Shown here piece after piece: positions 56,103 through 63,084 of a stretch of DNA of 64,000 nucleotides. The notes under the pieces are model-generated. The model saw only the letters and a program-made list of their open reading frames with translations, did no database searches and was not told the origin of the DNA. Made by a program: the position numbers and the translations under genes. Within the stretch, counting starts at the first letter, position 1, and each line of letters opens with the position of its first letter. Where the stretch lies: contig NZ_JBNUPE010000006.1 in the NCBI RefSeq assembly GCF_050409585.1, forward strand, positions 1 through 64,000, read 5' to 3'. This stretch comes from Facklamia sp050409585. GTDB lineage: Bacteria > Bacillota > Bacilli > Lactobacillales > Aerococcaceae.

Positions 56103-56878
56103 ATTCCGACGATTTATTCTGCTTTAAAAATTGGAGATTCGGTTTTAATTGATGATGGGGTAATTACTACAAAAGTGAGTAAAGCAAATGATAAGTATGC
56201 TGTATTAGGGATAAAAAAGTAAAGAGAAGATCCAAGCGCCAAAAAGCTGAAAAAGGGACTTCACTTTCCTCAAACAATTTTTGAAACAGATATTTTAAAT
56301 TAAAAAGACAAGCAAGGTATCGCTTTTGCTTGTCAATGTGCCGATGTAATTGCTTGCCCATGCATTAGAACTGCTCAGGATATTAAAGAAATTCAAAAAC
56401 AACTTCAAATTGAATTAGGTAAGGCTGCGAGTTATATGCCAATTATGGTTAAAATAGAAACCGTCCAAGCCATTACGAAGCTAGCTGAAATTATCTTACA
56501 ACTGCGAGCTAGCAGCCTTTCGCTTTAATGATCGCGCGTGGCGATTTAGCTGTTGAAAGAGTTTATATTCGCTTAGCCGAACTTCCACAGCCAATCATGT
56601 GGATGGCTGAAGCAGCTGATGCCCCCGTCGTTTGGGGCACAGAAGTCTTCGATAAATTAATTAAAACCGGTGTGCCGAGTCGCTCTGAAGTAACAGATGT
56701 TACTGAGGGAGCTCGCTCAGATTGTGTCATGATAAACAAAGGCGATTATGCAGTGGCAACGATTAAAATGCTTGATCCTATCTTTAAAAGAATGCAAGGT
56801 CGCCTCGACCAAAAGACACCACAACTTAGCGTTCTAAATCGTGCAAATCTAGGGTCTACTCCTCCTCTTGACAAGTAA
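56103..56878 (+). pseudogene. Decayed pyruvate-kinase-like gene
   Basis: One frame from 56103 reads ALKIGDSVLIDDGVITTKVS, then a TAA at 56220-56222. It continues KLKKGLHFPQTIFETDIL, a second TAA at 56301-56303, and KDKQGIAFACQCADVIACPC, IRTAQDIKEI and MVKIETVQAI. It then breaks near 56510, and a new frame from 56528 gives MIARGDLAVE, APVVWGTEVFDKL and PSRSEVTDVTEGARSDCVM. These are pyruvate kinase motifs in order. Two nonsense codons, one frameshift and loss of the N-terminal part show it is dead. The WMAEAADAPVVWGTE type points to the Pyk2-like branch rather than the main glycolytic enzyme. Confidence 0.85.
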
Positions 56879-57485
56879 AGAGTTGAGGATAGTTATGGCA
56901 CTCTGGATTGCGCGGATGACAAATTCTCCTACCGAATAGGATTAAAGATTGATGGGCTTGAGTCCATTGGTCTTTATCCAAGACCTCCATTACACGATTT
57001 TCAACTTGACGAACACTCGCACCAGGATCAACAATCTGATGATGGAGGCAGATACGATGGATATGCGTATCCACTGCAAAGGCAGGAATTCCAAAGCCGA
57101 CACTCAAGACCACGTTGGTTGTTTTACGACCAACTCCGGCCAGGGCTTCAAGATCTTTACGATTACCAGGAATTTCACCTTGATGGCGTTCCATTAATTG
57201 ATTGGCACATTTGTGGAGATAATTTGCCTTGTTGCGATACAAGCCGATTGTTTTTAAATAAGGCATTATCTCTTGCGGGCTCGCTTTTGCAAGTTCTTTA
57301 GGACTAGGGTAGGCGGCAAATAAGGCAGGCGTCACTTTATTAACCGCTACATCGGTTGTTTGAGCACTCAATAATACAGCTACTAATAATTGATAGCGGT
57401 TTGAGAAATTTAATTCTGCTTTAGCATCTGGAAATAGAGCAATGATTTCTTCTAATACATGACGTGCACAGTGGTTAGTTAGCAT
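56856..57485 (-). CDS. nth: Endonuclease III-like DNA glycosylase
   Basis: Base-excision repair of oxidised pyrimidines. The 209 residues contain the helix-hairpin-helix LEALAGVGRKTTNVV with catalytic-type Lys, and the Asp in AFAVDTHIHRI. The C-terminal cluster loop should be C-x6-C-x2-C-x5-C but reads Cys189, Cys196, Tyr199 and Cys205, so one ligand is missing (codon TAT at 56889-56891 on the minus strand). Its 3' end overlaps the decayed pyruvate-kinase-like gene by 23 bases. Confidence 0.93.
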   Translation of the reverse strand: MLTNHCARHVLEEIIALFPDAKAELNFSNRYQLLVAVLLSAQTTDVAVNKVTPALFAAYPSPKELAKASPQEIMPYLKTIGLYRNKANYLHKCANQLMERHQGEIPGNRKDLEALAGVGRKTTNVVLSVGFGIPAFAVDTHIHRICLHHQIVDPGASVRQVENRVMEVLDKDQWTQAHQSLILFGRRICHPRNPECHNYPQLFTCQEEE

Positions 57486-57584
57486 AATAAAACCCTTTCT
57501 AAAAATTAATCAATTATCAGTCTTTAATGACTATCATAAGTAATCTCTATCAATTTCTCAAATATTTTTTTACAGATAAAAAGA

Positions 57585-57613
57585 TAGTCATCCACAAGAT
57601 TTTGTGTTAGTAT
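57585..57613 (+). promoter_or_regulatory. Deoxynucleoside kinase promoter
   Basis: TAGTCA (57585-57590) and TAGTAT (57608-57613) are 17 bases apart. The transcript would start near 57620, so NrdR box 1 lies between -35 and -10 and box 2 covers the first transcribed bases. Confidence 0.5.
57592..57607 (+). promoter_or_regulatory. NrdR-like box 1
   Basis: CCACAAGATTTTGTGT is a 16-base near-palindrome (CACAA-N4-TTGTG) that fits the NrdR-box pattern acaCwanATnnwGtgt as I recall it. Confidence 0.75.
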
Positions 57614-57623
57614 TAAAAAAACG

Positions 57624-57639
57624 ACACTACATCTTGTGT
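57624..57639 (+). promoter_or_regulatory. NrdR-like box 2
   Basis: ACACTACATCTTGTGT, 16 bases, starting 32 bases (three helical turns) after box 1. This is the usual spacing of tandem NrdR boxes and supports both calls. Confidence 0.75.
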
Positions 57640-57663
57640 TATTTTTTAATTTAGGAGGAAACC

Positions 57664-58341
57664 ATGGCTATGATAGTTATTGGAGGAATGATTGGAGCTG
57701 GCAAAACAAGCTTAGCGACTTTTTTAGGTAAGGCCTTAAAGAGCCAGGTGTATTACGAAAATGTAGATGATAATCATATCTTACCCTTATACTACACCGC
57801 AAGTGAAGAAGAACAAGAAAGAAAAAGGTATCCATTTTTATTACAATTAGACTTTTTGTCCAGTCGTTATCGTGATATCAAGAAAGCTTTTTATCACCCA
57901 CATAATATAATAGATCGTTCCATTTATGAAGATTGGTATTTTGCCAAGGTCAACCATCAAGCGGGTAAAATTTCGGACGAAGAATTTATTATTTATGAGA
58001 AATTATTAGACAATATGATGGAAGAATTAGAAGATTTACCCAAAAAAGCACCCGATCTGATGGTTTATTTACATGGATCTTTTGAAAGCATTTTAAAAAG
58101 AATCAATCAAAGAGGTCGCGATTTTGAACAAGACCCTGAATTAATCGAGTATTATTATCGTCTATGGCAAGGTTATGATGATTGGGTAGATAACCATTAT
58201 CATGCTTCCCAAGTTTTAAAGATATCGATTGATGAATTGGATGTCTTAAATAATCCTGCTGATGCAAAAAAAGTGATACAAATGGTTATTGTTAAACTAG
58301 AAGAGCTAGGGGTTCCTGCCGATGGATATGGACAAGATTAA
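57664..58341 (+). CDS. Deoxynucleoside kinase
   Basis: Phosphorylates deoxynucleosides (dAdo, dGuo or dCyd; specificity not readable by eye) for salvage. The 225 residues have the P-loop GGMIGAGKTS (about 7-16), the ENVDDNHILPLYY substrate segment, the DRSIYEDWYFAK motif with catalytic-type residues and the LID-like RINQRGRDFEQD. AGGAGG precedes the ATG. Two NrdR-like boxes lie at its promoter. Its last 20 bases overlap the following HD gene. Confidence 0.92.
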   Translation: MAMIVIGGMIGAGKTSLATFLGKALKSQVYYENVDDNHILPLYYTASEEEQERKRYPFLLQLDFLSSRYRDIKKAFYHPHNIIDRSIYEDWYFAKVNHQAGKISDEEFIIYEKLLDNMMEELEDLPKKAPDLMVYLHGSFESILKRINQRGRDFEQDPELIEYYYRLWQGYDDWVDNHYHASQVLKISIDELDVLNNPADAKKVIQMVIVKLEELGVPADGYGQD

Positions 58342-58984
58342 AGACTTTAGCAAAACTTATTTAAGACAAGAAAAAAGTGGGCATGATTGGTTACATATCC
58401 AACGGGTGGTTGCCAATTGTGAGCAAATAATCAAACATATACAAGAGCCTATTAATGTTGATGTTGTTTTGGCAGCTGCTTATACCCATGATTTATTAGA
58501 TGAAAAAATAAAAGTTGATTACCTCCTTACGGAAAAAGATGTAAGACATATACTTAAAGAAGCCCAAATGTCTCTGGAAGAAATAGAGCAAGTCTTACGT
58601 ATTATAAAAAACCTCTCTTTTGCTGCCAATTTAATAGAAAAACAACACTTAACATTGGAAGGCCAAATTGTTCAAGATGCCGATCGCCTAGATGCAATCG
58701 GTGCGATTGGTATTGCTAGAACTTTCTACTACGGAGGTAGCAAGGGGCATAGTCTTTATGATCCGAAAGCTGTTCATACTTCGGCACAAGCTGTATGCTC
58801 CAAAGAAACTTATCGTCAAGTAAGAAACGTACGCCAACATTTTGATGATAAGTTATTAAAGCTCAAAAATTTAATGAATACTAAAGCTGGGCAGGAAATG
58901 GCTAAAAATCGTCATCAGTTAATGATTGACTTTCTACAAGCTTTTGATCAAGAAACCCTCTCAAATACCAATCAATTGAGTTAA
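58322..58984 (+). CDS. HD domain phosphohydrolase
   Basis: 220 residues, YedJ-like HD-domain protein. Metal ligands appear in GHDWLHIQRVV (His), AAAYTHDLLDEK (the His-Asp pair, about residue 55) and IVQDADRLDAIGAIG (Asp). Such proteins hydrolyse nucleotides or other phosphates; the substrate is unknown. Because it overlaps the deoxynucleoside kinase gene and shares its promoter, a nucleotide substrate is a reasonable guess only. No ribosome site better than its neighbour's coding sequence is seen, so coupling is likely. Confidence 0.85.
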   Translation: MDMDKIKDFSKTYLRQEKSGHDWLHIQRVVANCEQIIKHIQEPINVDVVLAAAYTHDLLDEKIKVDYLLTEKDVRHILKEAQMSLEEIEQVLRIIKNLSFAANLIEKQHLTLEGQIVQDADRLDAIGAIGIARTFYYGGSKGHSLYDPKAVHTSAQAVCSKETYRQVRNVRQHFDDKLLKLKNLMNTKAGQEMAKNRHQLMIDFLQAFDQETLSNTNQLS

Positions 58985-59018
58985 ATGGCCTGGGCAGTTG
59001 ACTATAAAGTTTTCAAGA

Positions 59019-59047
59019 TTGAAATAATTCTATAAGCTTGTTATACT
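59019..59047 (+). promoter_or_regulatory. Promoter of the transaldolase-like gene
   Basis: TTGAAA (59019-59024) and TATACT (59042-59047) are 17 bases apart. Confidence 0.72.
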
Positions 59048-59082
59048 CAAAGAAGTAAACGAATACAATTAGGAGGCCCTAT

Positions 59083-59739
59083 ATGAAATTCTTTTTAGAT
59101 ACTGCAAATGTTGAAGAAATTAAGCGCATCAACGACCTAGGTTTGGTGGATGGCATTACTACCAATCCTACATTAATTTCTAGAGAGGGAAAAGATTTTG
59201 AAACAGTTATCAAAGAGATTTGTTCAATTGTTGATGGACCTGTTTCGGCTGAAGTCATTGCCTTAGATTATGAAGGCATGGTTAAAGAAGCTAGACAAGT
59301 TGCCCAATGGGCAGATAATATCGTGGTTAAAATTCCGATGACTGAAGCAGGCTTAAAAGCTGTTAATACATTGTCTAAAGAAGGAATTAAGACTAACGTC
59401 ACACTTATTTTCTCAGTGGCTCAAGGCCTTTTAGCGGCTAAGGCAGGTGCCACATATATATCTCCATTTATTGGACGAATCGATGATATGGGAGAAGATG
59501 GTATGGAATTGATTGCTGACTTACGCTTAGTTTTAGATAACTATGCATTAGACGCTGAAATTATTGCTGCTTCCATTCGTCATATTGGACATTTTGAAGC
59601 CACAGCTGTTGCAGGAGCAGATATTGCAACGGTACCCGGCAGTCTATTCCCTAAATTATGGTCTCATCCATTAACTGACAAAGGAATTGCTGGCTTCTTA
59701 AAAGACTGGGAAGCTTTTCAGCATAAACAATCTAAATAA
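59083..59739 (+). CDS. Transaldolase-like / fructose-6-phosphate aldolase family protein
   Basis: Short (218 residues) member of the TalC/FSA group, a TIM barrel with the Schiff-base Lys83 in NIVVKIPMTEAG. MKFFLDTANVEEIK, TTNPTLISREG, KTNVTLIFSVAQG, FIGRIDDMGEDG and IIAASIRH are typical. It may act as transaldolase in the pentose phosphate route or as fructose-6-phosphate aldolase; the sequence alone does not settle which. AGGAGG precedes the ATG. Confidence 0.92.
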   Translation: MKFFLDTANVEEIKRINDLGLVDGITTNPTLISREGKDFETVIKEICSIVDGPVSAEVIALDYEGMVKEARQVAQWADNIVVKIPMTEAGLKAVNTLSKEGIKTNVTLIFSVAQGLLAAKAGATYISPFIGRIDDMGEDGMELIADLRLVLDNYALDAEIIAASIRHIGHFEATAVAGADIATVPGSLFPKLWSHPLTDKGIAGFLKDWEAFQHKQSK

Positions 59740-59743
59740 AAAG

Positions 59744-59772
59744 AAAAAGGATCTAGCTTTTAGATCCTTTTT
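59744..59772. terminator. Bidirectional terminator
   Basis: AAAAAGGATCTA pairs perfectly with TAGATCCTTTTT around GCTTT. Confidence 0.92.
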
Positions 59773-59784
59773 AATTAATTATTT

Positions 59785-60066
59785 TTAAAAATTTAGACCA
59801 GTCAGATAACCCACAAAGGCCACAATCATTAAGCAGGATAATCGGGCAGTTGCTAAAAATATCCCTTTACGGCTCTTATGACGGCAAAGATAGATAGCTA
59901 GTAGACCACCTAAGCCCCCTAAACAAAAGGTGGCTATTAATAAGCTTTTTTCTGAAATACGCCAAAGCTGATGTTTGGCTTTATATTTATCAACAGCATA
60001 GAGTGAAAAAACAAAAATATTCCAAAGACCAAGCAGTCCTATGACAAAGTAAATATAAGTCGGCAT
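59785..60066 (-). CDS. DUF1294 family membrane protein
   Basis: 93 residues with three hydrophobic helices. The family pattern, YAVDKYKAKHQLWRISEKSLL followed by GGLGGLLAIYLCRHKSRKGIF, is present. Function is unknown. A GGTGA ribosome-like site precedes the ATG. It is a single-gene unit convergent with the transaldolase-like gene. Confidence 0.85.
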   Translation of the reverse strand: MPTYIYFVIGLLGLWNIFVFSLYAVDKYKAKHQLWRISEKSLLIATFCLGGLGGLLAIYLCRHKSRKGIFLATARLSCLMIVAFVGYLTGLNF

Positions 60067-60221
60067 AAGTCACCTTTCTATTAATAAGTTAATATTATTA
60101 TAACGCTAAACGGGCTAAATAGAGCGATGGTTCTTGCAAAATAAACTTTAAGCAAAACATTTTTCTAAAGACAAGTAAATGAGTTATAATGGTTATAACA
60201 AAATGACAGAGGAGAATGTAT

Positions 60222-60899
60222 ATGATAGATACAAGTACTTTATTATTGATACTCGGATTGGTTATTATTTTAGGAGCCATTTACTTCTTATCACGTAAAA
60301 GTAAAGATTCAAATAATAAACCTCAGGTTACTGACAAGACTATGAACGATCCTTTAGGTCCGGTTCATATTAATTCTGATATTGATTCTTCAACCAATGC
60401 TTTAGGGGAAGATCCGTTCAAAGATAACGTTCCTTTACGTGAAGGTCAAGCAGCTCAAAAAGCTCAGCATTATAATGATGAAATAGGAGTAAATCCTGAT
60501 GAAGCAAGTGAAGCAGAGGACGGAAAAACTCCCCCCCTAAATAATAGTCAAAACGCATTTACCTCAAGTGAATCATTCGACCATTCTTCTTATCGTTTTG
60601 TTCACTATCAAGAACTAATTGATAATAATGGCTTAAAAGATGAATGGGTGCAACTTGAAGGAAAAATCGCATCGTTCTTTACTGAAGATTTAGGAGTAGA
60701 AGGCGCTATCGCCTTAGGTTCTTTATCTACTAGCCAAGAAGAACCCGTTAATCTTGTAGCTTTAAAATTCATTAACGAGACGGACCAAACGCTAAATACA
60801 GACGATCATGTCAAAGTTTATGGTAAGATGCAAGGTTTAAAAGTTTCTAATAAACAGCTTGTTCCAGCCATGTTAGTCGATCATTTCGAAAAGATTTAA
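60222..60899 (+). CDS. Membrane-anchored protein with possible OB-like domain
   Basis: 225 residues from ATG 60222, about 8 bases after AGAGGAG; the ATG at 60216 is too close to that site. One N-terminal helix (about residues 4-22, then basic SRKSKD), an acidic low-complexity stretch (about 25-120) and a C-terminal beta-rich domain (about 125-225). The domain contains DEWVQLEGKIASFF and DHVKVYGKMQGLKV, which resembles an OB fold. I do not recognise the family. It lies just before the metal-responsive unit but seems separate, because that unit has its own promoter. Confidence 0.7.
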   Translation: MIDTSTLLLILGLVIILGAIYFLSRKSKDSNNKPQVTDKTMNDPLGPVHINSDIDSSTNALGEDPFKDNVPLREGQAAQKAQHYNDEIGVNPDEASEAEDGKTPPLNNSQNAFTSSESFDHSSYRFVHYQELIDNNGLKDEWVQLEGKIASFFTEDLGVEGAIALGSLSTSQEEPVNLVALKFINETDQTLNTDDHVKVYGKMQGLKVSNKQLVPAMLVDHFEKI

Positions 60900-60906
60900 A
60901 AACACC

Positions 60907-60934
60907 TTGACAAAAAATAAATAGACGGTATAAT
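60907..60934 (+). promoter_or_regulatory. Promoter of the NiCo riboswitch unit
   Basis: TTGACA (60907-60912) and TATAAT (60929-60934) are 16 bases apart. The small dyad GTTTATAAAC (60937-60946) lies at the expected start site. Confidence 0.8.
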
Positions 60935-60964
60935 ATGTTTATAAACTTTAACAATTAAATATTT

Positions 60965-61049
60965 CTGATCAAGCGGTGATATAATCATGCAGCCCGGTCC
61001 TCATTGCGAGGACAGCAGAGATACCTTAGCGTACCTGTGAGACAGTTTT
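60965..61049 (+). ncRNA. Candidate NiCo (czcD) riboswitch aptamer
   Basis: The leader has the conserved blocks of the nickel/cobalt riboswitch as I recall them, in order: a CTGA-type segment (60965-60974), a GTGAT/ATCAT stem (60976-60987), then TCATGCAGCC. Next come a GTCCTC/GAGGAC stem (60997-61013), the AGCAGAG junction, a fourth hairpin and TGTGAGACAGTT. The next gene encodes a P1B-4 metal ATPase with the cobalt-type SPC motif, which supports the call. I could not run a covariance search. Confidence 0.8.
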
Positions 61050-61077
61050 CATTAACTGTCTTTGGTGCGCTTTTTTT
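61029..61077 (+). terminator. Regulated terminator of the NiCo riboswitch
   Basis: GCGTACC pairs with GGTGCGC (one G-U) and GACAGTT pairs with AACTGTC in a continuous two-part stem, followed by T7. Its 5' arms include bases of the aptamer's fourth hairpin and TGTGAGACAGTT, so a metal-bound aptamer should prevent the stem and allow read-through. Confidence 0.82.
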
Positions 61078-61110
61078 GTTAGAGAATTACGAAAGAAAGA
61101 AGGAGATTTT

Positions 61111-62952
61111 GTGGTGGTTAGTATCTTTAGGAATCGTGAAGGGCAGTTTTTTGCCATAGGAACTATCTTAATGATCGCGGGTTTCTTATTTTCATTTAAT
61201 CCTCTTTTGAGTCGGTTTGCTTTTTATTTAGCTATTTTCTTTTTAGGCTTTTTTGCCACTAAAGAAGCTGTCAGTGAGACTTTTATTGAAAAAAAATTGA
61301 ATGTAGACCTCCTCATGGTTTTAGCAGCTTTAGGAGCTGTTATTATTAATTATGAGTCTGAGGGAGCTATGCTTTTATTCATCTTTGCAGGGGCCGAAGT
61401 TTTAGAAGAATATGCAACCAATAAATCTACTAAGGCCATCGAAGAACTAATGGGGCATGTGCCTAATGTAGCCTTAAAAATTTTACCAAATGGTGAAACG
61501 AAAGAAGTGCCTACAGATAGTTTAGAAATAGGTGATCAAGTATTGGTAGCTAAGGGTGATGCCTTACCAATCGATGGTTTCTCAGATCGATCGGTAATCA
61601 TAAATGAAGCTGCTTTAACCGGAGAATCTTTACCAGTAGAAAAAAATCAAGGCGAAGAAGTTTTTGCTGGTACAATCAATGAAGGAAATTCTTTTAGACT
61701 AGAGGTAAGTAAGCTAAGTAAAGATACAGTCTTTTCTTCCATTATTCGGATGGTTCAAGAGGCCCAGTCCAATCCATCTAAAATAGCGAGTTTTATCGAT
61801 CGCTTTGAATCGCATTATGCTATGGGTGTTTTAATCGCTGTGCCTTTATTCATTGTTGTCTTATATTTTTTAGTGGATTATTCCTTCCAAGAGGCTTTCT
61901 ACCGCGGCATGGTCTTGCTAACGGTGGCTAGTCCCTGTGCGTTAGTTGCTACGGCTACTCCAGCCACTTTATCAGCCATTTCTAATGGAGCTAAAAATGG
62001 TATTTTGGTCAAGGGTGGAGCAGCCATGGAATCATTAAATACCATGGATATTCTATTTTCAGATAAAACTGGTACTCTAACTCAAGGTGTCTTTGATGTG
62101 GTAGATTATGAGCTAGAAGAAGACTACTTAAAAGAAGTAGTTTATATGGAACAAGGTTCCAACCATCCCATTGCTCTAGCAGTTGTTAAGCATTTTAAGG
62201 ATCTAGACTTGTCGGAAGTAGATACCCATGAAAAGGTGGAAGAATTACCAGGACAAGGGATGAAAAAGGGAGAAATTCAAGTTGGAAAGCCTTCTACTTT
62301 TGAACACTTAGCAAATTATGCACAATATATTGATCGAATAGAAGAAGGGCATACAACTATCTTTATCGCTAATCAAGAAAAAGTATTAGGTTATCTCTCA
62401 TTAGCTGATAAGATTCGTTCCGAATCAATTGAAGCGGTTAAGAAATTCCAGCAAGCCGGAGTAGAAGTTGTCCTGATTACTGGGGATAACCATCAAGTTG
62501 CTAAAAAAGTAGGTCAGCAGGTAGGGATTGAAGACGTAGTGGCTGAATGCTTACCCAAAGATAAAATAAAATATGTTAAAGAAAGTCAAGCAAAGGATAA
62601 GGTAGTGGGCATGATTGGCGATGGAATTAATGATGCTCCTGCTTTAGCCCATGCTAATATTGGTATTGCCATGGGATCTGGCTCTTCTATCGCGATGGAG
62701 TCATCTGAAATTATCGTTGTTAAAAATAATTTATTGAAATTATTTTATTCTTACCAGTTGAGTCATAAATTAAATCGAATCATTAAGCAAAACATTATCT
62801 TTGCTATTAGTGTCATCTTTATATTAATTGTCCTTAACTTTCTAGGTACTTTAGACTTACCTTTAGGTGTAGTTTTTCATGAAGGCTCTACTATTTTAGT
62901 TATTTTAAACGGTCTTCGTCTTTTAAGACAAAACGAGTCTTTAAATGAATAA
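61111..62952 (+). CDS. P1B-4 type heavy-metal-transporting ATPase
   Basis: Exports a metal, most likely cobalt or nickel (possibly also Fe, Zn or Cd). 613 residues without an N-terminal metal-binding domain. It has the A-domain ALTGESLPVEKN, the transmembrane SPC motif in VASPCALVATATPA, phosphorylation DKTGTLTQG, the N-domain GSNHPIALAVV, GDGINDAPALA and the HEGST motif in the last helix pair. SPC with HEGS is the P1B-4 (CoaT/CtpD-like) signature. The start is GTG 61111 or 61114 behind AAGGAG. The gene sits behind the NiCo riboswitch. Confidence 0.92.
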   Translation: MVVSIFRNREGQFFAIGTILMIAGFLFSFNPLLSRFAFYLAIFFLGFFATKEAVSETFIEKKLNVDLLMVLAALGAVIINYESEGAMLLFIFAGAEVLEEYATNKSTKAIEELMGHVPNVALKILPNGETKEVPTDSLEIGDQVLVAKGDALPIDGFSDRSVIINEAALTGESLPVEKNQGEEVFAGTINEGNSFRLEVSKLSKDTVFSSIIRMVQEAQSNPSKIASFIDRFESHYAMGVLIAVPLFIVVLYFLVDYSFQEAFYRGMVLLTVASPCALVATATPATLSAISNGAKNGILVKGGAAMESLNTMDILFSDKTGTLTQGVFDVVDYELEEDYLKEVVYMEQGSNHPIALAVVKHFKDLDLSEVDTHEKVEELPGQGMKKGEIQVGKPSTFEHLANYAQYIDRIEEGHTTIFIANQEKVLGYLSLADKIRSESIEAVKKFQQAGVEVVLITGDNHQVAKKVGQQVGIEDVVAECLPKDKIKYVKESQAKDKVVGMIGDGINDAPALAHANIGIAMGSGSSIAMESSEIIVVKNNLLKLFYSYQLSHKLNRIIKQNIIFAISVIFILIVLNFLGTLDLPLGVVFHEGSTILVILNGLRLLRQNESLNE

Positions 62953-62973
62953 TTTTTACTTTTAATCTCGGTT

Positions 62974-63005
62974 CTCTCCCATTTTTGGTATTTTGGGAGA
63001 GTTTT
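62974..63005 (+). terminator. Terminator after the metal ATPase
   Basis: CTCTCCCA pairs with TGGGAGAG and is followed by TTTT. It is enclosed by a second perfect 11-base inverted repeat, TTTTAATCTCG (62960-62970) and CGAGATTAAAA (63024-63034). Confidence 0.85.
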
Positions 63006-63084
63006 ATGCATTTAATATGAAATCGAGATTAAAATATACTACAATAAGAGTTACTTGAAAAAAATATAGAGAGGAAGAAAAATA

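Noticed and set aside
56949..57301. Plus-strand open frames opposite nth
   Set aside because: Shadows of the nth coding sequence, which has clear catalytic motifs on the minus strand.
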